From contig CANFXV010000018.1 in NCBI GenBank assembly GCA_947451115.1, positions 1 to 43,657 on the forward strand: 43,657 nt of DNA, written 5' to 3'. The stretch comes from Bacteroidota bacterium (GTDB taxonomy: Bacteria; Bacteroidota; Bacteroidia; Chitinophagales; Chitinophagaceae). The notes under the pieces are model-generated. The model saw only the letters and a list, made by a program, of their open reading frames with translations. It was not told the DNA's origin and did no database searches. Shown here one piece after another: positions 33,546-40,719 of this stretch (positions are counted from its first letter, which is position 1; each line of letters begins with the position of its first letter). Position numbers and translations under genes: made by a program.

Positions 33546-34721
33546 ATGAGAAAGGTAATCACGCACTTAAGTTTCTATGTTTTACTAGCCATTATTGCAG
33601 GTATTCTCTTAGGCATTTATTCCCCGGCAAAGGCGGTTCAACTTGAACCATTGGCTAAAAGTTTTATTAGCCTGATAAAAATATTCACCTACCCCATCAT
33701 TTTTCTTACCGTTTCTTTAGGCATTGCCAGCATGGGCGATTTAAAAAAAGTTGGACGTATTGGGATTAAATCATTGGTCTATTTTGAAATTGTAAGTACC
33801 CTTTCTTTAGCCATCGGAGTGCTCATGGCTTTATGGATTCAACCAGGGAATATCAATAAAGAAGGTTTGCAAATGCAAGACCCTTCTAAATATACAAAAG
33901 CCACCCATTTTGATTTATGGGCCATCATTCAACAAAATACAAATTTGCAAATTTTGTTGTTGGCTATTGTGCTTGGCATCTCCTTAAACTTTTTAAATAA
34001 AAGAGAAAAATACATTCACTTTCTTGGACGAATCACCCATTATGTTTTTCTTGGTTTAAAATATGTCATGTATTTAGCGCCTTTAGGTGCATTGGGTGGA
34101 ATGTCCTTTGCCATTGGTAAATATGGCTTAAAAACTTTGATCCCGCTAGGAAAATTAATGGGTACCATGTATTTAACCATGGCCATTTTTATTTTAATTA
34201 TTCTTGGACTCATTTTAAAATATTATCAACTTTCTATTTTTAAATTGATCCAAAACATTAAAGAGGAATTACTCATTGTATTTGGCACTTCCTCTTCTGA
34301 ACCCGCCATGCCATCGCTGATGAATAAATTAGAAAAGATGGGTTGTTCTAAGTCGGTAGTGGGCTTGGTGGTGCCTACTGGTTATTCTTTTAATTTAGAT
34401 GGCACTTCCATTTATTTATCCATGGCCGTGATATTTATTGCACAGTTGTACAATGTGCAATTGAGTACCGCTGAAATTGTAACCATGATTTTAATCTTGA
34501 TGCTTACCTCGAAAGGTGCTGCAGGAGTGACAGGCAGTGGGTTTATTGTACTAGCTTCAACCTTAGTCACCCTTCAAAAAATACCTATAGAAGGTTTAGC
34601 TTTTTTATTGGGGGTAGATAAATTTATGAGTGAAGCACGTGCCATAACCAATATCATTGGCAACAGTGCTGCCACCTTGGTCATTGCAAAATCGGAAGGA
34701 GAAAATATACAATTAGATTAA
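33546..34721 (+). CDS. dctA: Dicarboxylate/amino acid:cation symporter
   Basis: Inner-membrane uptake carrier of the DAACS family (DctA/GltP), driven by H+ or Na+; substrates are C4-dicarboxylates or glutamate/aspartate. The 391-residue protein has eight membrane segments and two re-entrant loops with family motifs: a serine-rich FGTSSSEPAMPSLM (first hairpin tip), TGYSFNLDGTSIYLSMA (TM7), LTSKGAAGVTGSGFIVLAS (second hairpin) and FMSEARAITNIIGNSAATLV (TM8). The arginine in SEARAITN is where acidic substrates bind in the family. It converges with pyrF and their coding ends overlap by nine bases. The exact substrate cannot be told. Confidence 0.92.
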   Translation: MRKVITHLSFYVLLAIIAGILLGIYSPAKAVQLEPLAKSFISLIKIFTYPIIFLTVSLGIASMGDLKKVGRIGIKSLVYFEIVSTLSLAIGVLMALWIQPGNINKEGLQMQDPSKYTKATHFDLWAIIQQNTNLQILLLAIVLGISLNFLNKREKYIHFLGRITHYVFLGLKYVMYLAPLGALGGMSFAIGKYGLKTLIPLGKLMGTMYLTMAIFILIILGLILKYYQLSIFKLIQNIKEELLIVFGTSSSEPAMPSLMNKLEKMGCSKSVVGLVVPTGYSFNLDGTSIYLSMAVIFIAQLYNVQLSTAEIVTMILILMLTSKGAAGVTGSGFIVLASTLVTLQKIPIEGLAFLLGVDKFMSEARAITNIIGNSAATLVIAKSEGENIQLD

Positions 34722-35519
34722 AAGCGCTTTCATTTCCTGTGCATAGTCTTGCGCAGCGATGGCTGCTTTTTGAGCAAAGTCATTGCCATTGCTAGCAAAA
34801 ATAATGGCCCTACTTGCATTGACCAATAATCCTACTTCTTTGTTTTTACCATACTTAGTTACTTCGGCTAAACTACCACCTTGTGCACCCACGCCAGGCA
34901 CCAATATAAAATGTGCTGGAATAATTTTACGAATGCTTTCAAATTCTTTGGCCTTGGTGGCTCCAACCACAAACATGATTTGATCTGCTGTACCCCAAGA
35001 AGCAACTTGTTCTAAAACAGACTCATATAAAAATTGCCCACTTTCTAATTTTTGTTGTTCAAAATTTTGACTCCCTAAATTTGAAGTTAAGCCAAGTACA
35101 ATGGTACATTTATTACTAAAGGCTAAGAAAGGTTCAATACTGTCCTTGCCCATATAGGGCGCCACTGTAATGGCATCAAAAGGCAATACCTCAAAAAAAG
35201 TTTTTGCATATTGCGCCGAAGTATTTCCGATGTCCCCTCTTTTTGCATCTGCGATGGTAAAATGCGTGCTCGGAATATGCGCTAAAGTATCTTCCATGGC
35301 TTGCCAACCTTTCACCCCCAAGGATTCATAAAAAGCAGTATTGATTTTATAACTTACACAGTGAGCTGCAGTGGCATCAATAATGGCTTTGTTAAAATCT
35401 GTTACTCCTTGAGCTGTCTTAGGCATACCTGCAGGTAGCTTCTCTATATCGGAATCCAAACCCACACATAAATAGGATTGCTTAGCAACAATCTGTTGAA
35501 TCAATTTATCTTTAATCAT
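34713..35519 (-). CDS. pyrF: Orotidine 5'-phosphate decarboxylase (type 2)
   Basis: Last step of UMP synthesis: decarboxylation of OMP. The 268-residue sequence fits the longer type-2 PyrF group: LCVGLDSDIEKLP near the start, YKINTAFYESLGVKG, the catalytic K-D pair region in TIADAKRGDIGNTSAQYAK, and LVPGVGAQGG for phosphate binding. The start is set at 35519 (MIKDKLIQQI). An in-frame ATG at 35573 would add 18 unrelated residues and would contain the TAATTTTG promoter box at 35543-35550. The gene converges with dctA, whose stop lies inside the last pyrF codons. Confidence 0.95.
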   Translation of the reverse strand: MIKDKLIQQIVAKQSYLCVGLDSDIEKLPAGMPKTAQGVTDFNKAIIDATAAHCVSYKINTAFYESLGVKGWQAMEDTLAHIPSTHFTIADAKRGDIGNTSAQYAKTFFEVLPFDAITVAPYMGKDSIEPFLAFSNKCTIVLGLTSNLGSQNFEQQKLESGQFLYESVLEQVASWGTADQIMFVVGATKAKEFESIRKIIPAHFILVPGVGAQGGSLAEVTKYGKNKEVGLLVNASRAIIFASNGNDFAQKAAIAAQDYAQEMKALLI

Positions 35520-35542
35520 AATTAGGTGGTTGGTCCTATTCG

Positions 35543-35550
35543 CAAAATTA
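35543..35550 (-). promoter_or_regulatory. Putative promoter for pyrF
   Basis: TAATTTTG on the minus strand matches the -7 consensus, 24 bases before the start at 35519. A TTGG lies 19 bases further upstream (35573-35570), near the -33 position. Confidence 0.55.
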
Positions 35551-35610
35551 ATATAAACCAAGCAAGCTGCCAATTTACAAAACCAGCGTTAACTCAATTA
35601 TAAATTGGCT

Positions 35611-35618
35611 TAACTTTG
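35611..35618 (+). promoter_or_regulatory. Putative -7 box for the small lipoprotein gene
   Basis: TAACTTTG is a full match to TAnnTTTG. It would start transcription near 35624, so translation begins at ATG 35625 (leaderless) or more likely at ATG 35637. Confidence 0.5.
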
Positions 35619-35624
35619 CTCCCA

Positions 35625-36038
35625 ATGAAACCACTAATGACAAAAGCCTTTATACTCATCGGAATGCTTATTTTGGCGATGAGTTGTAGCGACAAGACCA
35701 ATCATGAAATAGCAGACAATGCCCTTGACGGTGGAAGGTATTTCTTAGAAAATTGCAATCAGGGTGATTTCAACAAAGCCAATAATTACTTATTGGACAA
35801 TCCCGAAAATCAAAGCTTTTTTAAGGGTATTTCCCTTAAATATTTTGCCTTGGACAAGGAAGGAAGGCAGCAATTAAGGCAGGCCTCTATTCAGATAAAT
35901 GAAGTGAAAGCCATAGATAGCAACCAAAGCATCATTAGCTACCAAAGTTCTGTAGATAAAATCCCCCATCAGCTAAAAGTGGTCAATAGCCCAAAAGGCT
36001 GGAAAGTAGATTTAAAATATACCTACAGTCCAAAATAA
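35625..36038 (+). CDS. Small lipoprotein, DUF4878-like
   Basis: The 137-residue product carries a lipoprotein signal with lipobox LAMSC. The residues after the cysteine are SDK. The mature domain (YFLENCNQGDFNKANNYLL... to GWKVDLKYTYSP) has the layout of small NTF2-like/DUF4878 lipoproteins: helices, then a curved sheet ending in a 'w.Vdl' strand. I am not certain of the family. A second ATG at 35637 (MTKAFILIGMLILAMSC) also gives a perfect signal and fits the promoter box at 35611-35618 better. A TTG at 35616 lies inside that box and is rejected. It is divergent from pyrF. Confidence 0.65.
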   Translation: MKPLMTKAFILIGMLILAMSCSDKTNHEIADNALDGGRYFLENCNQGDFNKANNYLLDNPENQSFFKGISLKYFALDKEGRQQLRQASIQINEVKAIDSNQSIISYQSSVDKIPHQLKVVNSPKGWKVDLKYTYSPK

Positions 36039-36052
36039 TAAAACAAAAAATG

Positions 36053-36060
36053 TATATTTG
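36053..36060 (+). promoter_or_regulatory. Putative -7 box for the 50-residue membrane protein gene
   Basis: TATATTTG is a full match to TAnnTTTG and gives a leader of about 40 bases before the ATG at 36106. Confidence 0.5.
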
Positions 36061-36105
36061 CCTCGAATAAAATATCCTCTTTAAACAATTATATTAATTT
36101 CAACA

Positions 36106-36258
36106 ATGGAAGCACAAAAAAACACAAAAAAATATTGGGCACTATGCTTTACATGGGTGGTCATTTTAGTAGCCTTGCTTATCTTACACAGAGAATTTTT
36201 CTGGCTAGCGCTTCCAGGTGTTTTTACTTATTTTGTAAAAGCCATGGATTTGATCTAA
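36106..36258 (+). CDS. Small single-pass membrane protein (50 residues)
   Basis: I do not recognise a family. Translation gives MEAQKNTKKYWALCF at the start, a hydrophobic core (TWVVILVALLIL), then HREFFWLALPGVFTYFVKAMDLI. The polar, lysine-containing N-terminus would stay inside, with one clear membrane segment at about residues 14-27 and an amphipathic aromatic C-terminal part. Support for a real gene: a TATATTTG box upstream, no overlap with neighbours, and a strong terminator 33 bases after the stop. It is too short for most gene callers. Confidence 0.6.
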   Translation: MEAQKNTKKYWALCFTWVVILVALLILHREFFWLALPGVFTYFVKAMDLI

Positions 36259-36290
36259 GCTTAAATTTTAAAACATATTCCCTATAAATA

Positions 36291-36325
36291 AAAAAGCCTC
36301 CTGATTTTTCAGAAGGCTTTTTTTT
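36291..36325. terminator. Terminator between the small membrane protein and the serine hydrolase
   Basis: AAAAAGCCT...CTGA pairs with TCAG...AGGCTTTTT around a short T-rich loop. A run of eight T follows on the plus strand and an A run precedes it, so it can serve both convergent genes. Confidence 0.85.
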
Positions 36326-36349
36326 ATTTCAATACGTTATTTTTTTTCT

Positions 36350-37498
36350 TTATTTAAGAATGGACAAAGCCGCGTCTATATAAGAAAAATTTTCAGGCTG
36401 AGAATGATGGATGGGTTTAATCACTTTTGATTCGCCCAATCTTACCACGATTGCATTTTTTTCCTTGATGATAAAAACATATTGGCCAAACAATCCATTT
36501 TGTGCAGGTATACTTAACCCTCTGTGATGGACAATCCAATATTGATAGCCATAAAAATCCACAGGATTGTTGTTTTCATAAGTGTCTTTTAAATAAGTAG
36601 CAGGTGTGGTAGCTGCTTGTACATAACTTTCAGAAACAATTTGTTTGTCGCCCCATTTGCCTTTGTTCAATACCAATTGACCAAACCTAGCATAATCATG
36701 CGCCACTCCGTTGAAACAACAAAATGTTTTCTCATGTTTTTTAGCTCCATCCAATAACCATAATGCGTCTGCTTCGGCGCCCATGGGTTTCATAAAACGC
36801 TCGCTAACTAGATGGGAGATATTGTCCCCAAATGCTTTTTCTACGATAAACCCCAACACTTGCGTATCCGCACTACGATAATCCCAAGTAGTGCCTGATG
36901 GTTCTTTGTATTTTAGTTGATCAATCAAATAAGCTTCATCATCCCCATAATAACCAGTCGCATTTAAACTAAAATAGCTCAGGTCTGATTCTTTATAATT
37001 GGTACCAGAACTCATGGTCAATAAATCTTTGATGCGTACTTTTTCCAAACCACTGGTTTTGAAATGAGGTACATAGTTGCCTACTGGCTCGTCCAAGGAT
37101 TTTATTTTTCCTTCATCTAAGGCGATACCAATAAGCAAGGAAATAATACTTTTAGCTGCCGAAAATGAACCACTTAAAGTTTTAGGCGTATACCCATCCC
37201 AATATTTTTCATACAATAATTTTCCATCTTGAATCACCAAAAAAGCATGGGTATCGTTAGAGTCAATAATTTTCATCAAGGAATCTGGAATTACTCCTTT
37301 ATTGTAATTACTATCTAAAGGCCAAAACTGAGGTGCTCCCCCACTGGCAACTACACGAGTAGGATGTGTTTTATAATCGTGAATGGTATGTTTTCCCCAA
37401 AGGGCAAAATTTCTCAAGTGAGAGAATCTTGGTGTATACGATAACCCTATCAATACAATAAGGATAAAAGCAAGCCCAAGAAGTACTTTTTTTAGCAT
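36350..37498 (-). CDS. Class C beta-lactamase-like serine hydrolase, membrane-anchored
   Basis: Member of the beta-lactamase/penicillin-binding-protein-like serine hydrolase family (esterases, peptidases, lactamases). The 382-residue chain starts with an uncleaved-looking membrane anchor (KKVLLGLAFILIVLIGLSY), placing the enzyme on the periplasmic side. The catalytic S-x-x-K is SAAK at residues 113-116, the second motif Y-x-S is YRS at 207-209, and the late HHRG near VDFYGYQYWIV stands in for the K-T-G region. The substrate cannot be predicted; these proteins are rarely true lactamases. Monocistronic. Confidence 0.88.
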   Translation of the reverse strand: MLKKVLLGLAFILIVLIGLSYTPRFSHLRNFALWGKHTIHDYKTHPTRVVASGGAPQFWPLDSNYNKGVIPDSLMKIIDSNDTHAFLVIQDGKLLYEKYWDGYTPKTLSGSFSAAKSIISLLIGIALDEGKIKSLDEPVGNYVPHFKTSGLEKVRIKDLLTMSSGTNYKESDLSYFSLNATGYYGDDEAYLIDQLKYKEPSGTTWDYRSADTQVLGFIVEKAFGDNISHLVSERFMKPMGAEADALWLLDGAKKHEKTFCCFNGVAHDYARFGQLVLNKGKWGDKQIVSESYVQAATTPATYLKDTYENNNPVDFYGYQYWIVHHRGLSIPAQNGLFGQYVFIIKEKNAIVVRLGESKVIKPIHHSQPENFSYIDAALSILK

Positions 37499-37579
37499 TA
37501 GTTGGAAAATTTTGGTTTATTTGCAAGCCGCAAGTGCTAAATTCCAGCACTAATTTAATATAAATAAAGCAAAAGCAAT

Positions 37580-38302
37580 ATGTATTCTAACGAATTTCAA
37601 GAAATAATTAACAGAAGAAGGTCCAATAGAAAATTTGATCCCTTGGTAGAAGTACCAGCTGAGGTCATCAAAAGAAGTTTAGAAAGAGCCATTTTATCTC
37701 CCAATAGTAGCAATATGCAATTGTGGGAATTTTATTGGATTAGATCAGAAGAAGAAAAAAAGAAATTTGGCGACTTATGCTTAGGACAGAATGCTGCTAA
37801 AACTGCCAAAGAGATTGTGGTCTTTGTTACGCGAAAAGACTTATGGAAAAAACATGCCAAATGGAATTATGATAGATTGATAGCTGGCATCAAAGGAGAA
37901 CCCAATAAACTTCAAAAAAGAGGTTTGGATTATTATGGGAAATTAATGCCCCTTGCTTATCGTTCTGATATTTTTGGACTATTTGCTTTTCTAAGAAGAT
38001 GCATTAGTTTTTTTATGGGACTCCGCAAACCCTTTATGCGTTTTGGTGGCAAGGCAGACCAAAGAGTAACTGTGCATAAATCTTGTGCATTAGCCGCGCA
38101 AACTTTTATGTTGTCAATAGCAGCAGAAGGTTTTGAATCCTGCCCAATGGAAGGCTTCGATGAACTAAGAGTAAAAAAAGTATTGCAATTACCTGCGGGT
38201 GCAGAAATCAATATGATTATTTCTGTGGGTAAGGGCACTGAAGAAGGTATTTGGGGACCAAGATTTAGACTGCCTTACGAAGAAGTTGTATTTGAAAGAT
38301 AG
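37580..38302 (+). CDS. Nitroreductase-family FMN oxidoreductase
   Basis: Flavin oxidoreductase of the nitroreductase superfamily. The 240-residue sequence begins with the FMN-binding RRRSNRKFDP and PNSSNMQLWEFYWI; later motifs are ALAAQTFMLSIAAEGFESCPMEGFD and a final GKGTEEGIWGPRFRLP. An insertion of about 40 residues around 105-150 (LDYYGKLMPLAYRSDIFG...) is longer than in small nitroreductases. The physiological substrate is unknown. It is divergent from the serine hydrolase and convergent with the CoA-transferase, 16 bases apart. Confidence 0.88.
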   Translation: MYSNEFQEIINRRRSNRKFDPLVEVPAEVIKRSLERAILSPNSSNMQLWEFYWIRSEEEKKKFGDLCLGQNAAKTAKEIVVFVTRKDLWKKHAKWNYDRLIAGIKGEPNKLQKRGLDYYGKLMPLAYRSDIFGLFAFLRRCISFFMGLRKPFMRFGGKADQRVTVHKSCALAAQTFMLSIAAEGFESCPMEGFDELRVKKVLQLPAGAEINMIISVGKGTEEGIWGPRFRLPYEEVVFER

Positions 38303-38318
38303 CAACCCAAGGTTTAAA

Positions 38319-39602
38319 TTAAAATAATTTAAACCTTTCAAAACATTTTTTCGAAAGTGCTTCACGGTCATCGGGATGTGCGATATTGATTAATAGCTGG
38401 GCTCTTTGTCTTAGATTTTTTCCATACAAATAAGCTACTCCATATTCTGTCACAATATAATGTACATGCCCTCTGGTGGTGACTACCCCTGCCCCTTCTT
38501 GCAAATAAGGAACAATTTTAGATTTTCCTTTGTTGGTTCTACTGTTTAAGGCAATAATGGGCTTGCCTCCTTCACTTAAGGCCGCGCCGCGCATAAAATC
38601 CATTTGCCCCCCAATGCCGCTAAATTGATAACTGCCAATACTATCTGCACAAACCTGACCAGTGATATCCACTTCTACGGCACTATTGATGGCAATCACT
38701 TTAGGATTTCGTCTAATCACATGCGGATCATTCACATAATCAATATCTAAAAATGCTATGGCTGGATGATCATTAATGTAATTGTATAATTTTTTTGTGC
38801 CTAAGGCAAAAGAAGTCACTAATTTATTGGGGTGAATTTTTTTCTTGCAATTGTTGATGATGTCTTTCTCAAATAAATCAATGACCCCGTCACTAAACAT
38901 TTCGGTATGCATGCCTAAATTTTTATGCCCGCTCAAGGCTTTCAATACCGCATCAGGTATCGCCCCTATGCCTACTTGCAGTGTACTGCCATCTTCAATC
39001 AAACCAGCTACATGGTTTCCAATTTTTAATTCCTCCTCAGTGATAGATGCTGCATAATTTACTTCTGGCAATGCTTCATCATGAAAAACCATGGCGGTAA
39101 ATCGGTCGGTATGTATCATCCCATCCCCATGTGTTCTAGGCATTTGAGGATTCACTTGAGCAATAATAATTTTAGCACAATTCACTGCAGTGCGCGCCAC
39201 ATCTACAGAAGTGCCTAAAGTACAATAGCCATGTATATCTGGAGGGGATACCTGCACCATGGCTACATCGATGGGCAAAACACTGCGCATCATGTCGGGA
39301 ATATCACTTAAAAATGCAGGAATAAAATCGGCACGACCTTCGGCCACCGCTTGCCGAATGGGTTCGGAAACAAAAAGCGAATTGATATGAAAGGACTTTT
39401 CATAGCCCTTTTTAGCCAGTTCAATTTCGCCTTGTAAAGTGATCGAAACAATTTCAGTGCCCACCAATCTATCTTTATGCTTTGCCAATTCTCTTAATAA
39501 AAACAAAGGGGTGCAAGCACTTCCATGAACAAATATCCTTTGTCCACTTTGAATTAAATTTAAAGCTTCATTCGCCGAAGTGTAATTAAAAGGGTGCACC
39601 AT
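38319..39602 (-). CDS. Acetyl-CoA hydrolase/transferase family CoA-transferase
   Basis: CoA-transferase of the acetyl-CoA hydrolase/4-hydroxybutyrate CoA-transferase family, moving CoA between short-chain acids such as acetate, butyrate or succinate. The 427-residue protein has the oxyanion/glycine region VGIGAIPDAVLKAL and the catalytic glutamate in LGMHTEMFSDGV (Glu234). Later come INSAVEVDITGQVCADSIG, GIGGQMDFMRGA and TEYGVAYLYGKNLRQRAQ, all typical. The length is normal. The specific acid pair is not predictable. It lies alone between the nitroreductase gene and the second DUF1080 gene. Confidence 0.92.
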   Translation of the reverse strand: MVHPFNYTSANEALNLIQSGQRIFVHGSACTPLFLLRELAKHKDRLVGTEIVSITLQGEIELAKKGYEKSFHINSLFVSEPIRQAVAEGRADFIPAFLSDIPDMMRSVLPIDVAMVQVSPPDIHGYCTLGTSVDVARTAVNCAKIIIAQVNPQMPRTHGDGMIHTDRFTAMVFHDEALPEVNYAASITEEELKIGNHVAGLIEDGSTLQVGIGAIPDAVLKALSGHKNLGMHTEMFSDGVIDLFEKDIINNCKKKIHPNKLVTSFALGTKKLYNYINDHPAIAFLDIDYVNDPHVIRRNPKVIAINSAVEVDITGQVCADSIGSYQFSGIGGQMDFMRGAALSEGGKPIIALNSRTNKGKSKIVPYLQEGAGVVTTRGHVHYIVTEYGVAYLYGKNLRQRAQLLINIAHPDDREALSKKCFERFKLF

Positions 39603-39696
39603 TGCTTATTTTTTGTTTTGCACAAAATAAGCGCCTTGCGAAAGCATTAAACATGATTAAAATCAATACCCCTATTGACCTTTGATAGTTCAAAGT

Positions 39697-39725
39697 AAAA
39701 AGCCCCCAAATGATGGAGGCTTTTT
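39697..39725. terminator. Terminator after the second DUF1080 gene
   Basis: AAAAAGCC-c-CCA pairs with TGG-a-GGCTTTTT. It lies 22 bases beyond the minus-strand stop at 39747. T runs are available on both strands. Confidence 0.75.
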
Positions 39726-39746
39726 CTTGTTCGATATTAACTATTG

Positions 39747-40694
39747 CTATTTAGCAGGTGTAATAATAATATTTCTGTATTCTATAGGCCCATGGTCACC
39801 TTGCATCATAATTGGACCTGGCTCGCCTTCATTGGCATCCAAGGCGCCGCCTGTTACACCAGGGATGGGCTGGCTTTCAATTACTTTTTTCCCGTTGACC
39901 ACCACCGTCACTAATCTACCTACTAAGGTGATGTCATAAGATTGCCATTCCCCTGCTTCTTTAGCCATCATCCATAAAGGATCAATGAAACCATATACGC
40001 CACCCAAATAAATATTTAAGGGATCTTTGCCTTTACTGTCTTCTACTTGTACTTCATACCTGCCTCTTAAATAAACTCCACTATTGCTCTCTTTTGGATA
40101 ACGAAATTCAATATGTAATTTAAAATCATTAAAAGTTTTATTGGTTCTTATATTGACACCTGATTGAGGACTTTTTAAGATACCCTTCTCCACTACCCAT
40201 TGATTGTTTTTTCCAAGTGGCATCCAACCCTCCAAATTTTTTCCATTGAACAAATGAATAGGTGTACCCCAAACAGGCGCTTTTTCTCTTATTAATTTAG
40301 GTGCACGAACCCCAGTGAATGTATAGGTTTTGCCCACGGTACTTTGAATCGTTCCTTCTAATTGATCGTCTTTGTAATTGGCTTCTAAAATCATTTCCTT
40401 ATCCGTTTTTTCCCATTGTGCTGGAATATGAAAGCTAAGTTTGCCTTCTTTAAATACCACCAACGAAATAGGTCGAGCACTTCCACCATCTCCCACAAAA
40501 CGCCCAGTCAAACAGTTCACACCGGAATGTCTAACTTCCAACCATGAGGCTGCGATACGACCACCGCCCATGTTCACGGTTAAATCCCAACGACCTTCTA
40601 CAGGGGCTGAAAATTCTGGGTCATTGTTCGCCATGCTGGCATTTGAAAAAAGCAATGCCAGCAATGCCAGTCCTAGGTTAAATAATTTTTTCAT
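39747..40694 (-). CDS. Exported DUF1080 (3-keto-glycoside hydrolase/lyase-like) protein
   Basis: Secreted protein with a signal peptide (MKKLFNLGLALLALLFSNASMA). Residues 30-130 form a beta-rich domain of unknown function (VEGRWDLTVNMGGGRIAASW, then GRFVGDGGSARPISLV). Residues 145-315 are a DUF1080 domain (HLFNGKNLEGWMPLG, NDFKLHIEFRYPKESNSGVYLRGRYEV, GPIEYRNIIITPAK). Unlike the operon-encoded protein it has a single DUF1080 unit. The family acts on 3-keto glycosides in known cases; here there is no oxidoreductase neighbour to support it. It lies 25 bases downstream of the metalloprotease gene on the same strand and may be co-transcribed with it. Confidence 0.85.
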   Translation of the reverse strand: MKKLFNLGLALLALLFSNASMANNDPEFSAPVEGRWDLTVNMGGGRIAASWLEVRHSGVNCLTGRFVGDGGSARPISLVVFKEGKLSFHIPAQWEKTDKEMILEANYKDDQLEGTIQSTVGKTYTFTGVRAPKLIREKAPVWGTPIHLFNGKNLEGWMPLGKNNQWVVEKGILKSPQSGVNIRTNKTFNDFKLHIEFRYPKESNSGVYLRGRYEVQVEDSKGKDPLNIYLGGVYGFIDPLWMMAKEAGEWQSYDITLVGRLVTVVVNGKKVIESQPIPGVTGGALDANEGEPGPIMMQGDHGPIEYRNIIITPAK

Positions 40695-40719
40695 GATTTA
40701 AATTTTTAGGAAGCTCAAG

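Noticed and set aside
33459..33566. N-terminal extension of the acyl-CoA dehydrogenase from ATG 33566
   Set aside because: The added residues are not family-like, overlap the divergent dctA start, and contain a matching promoter box.
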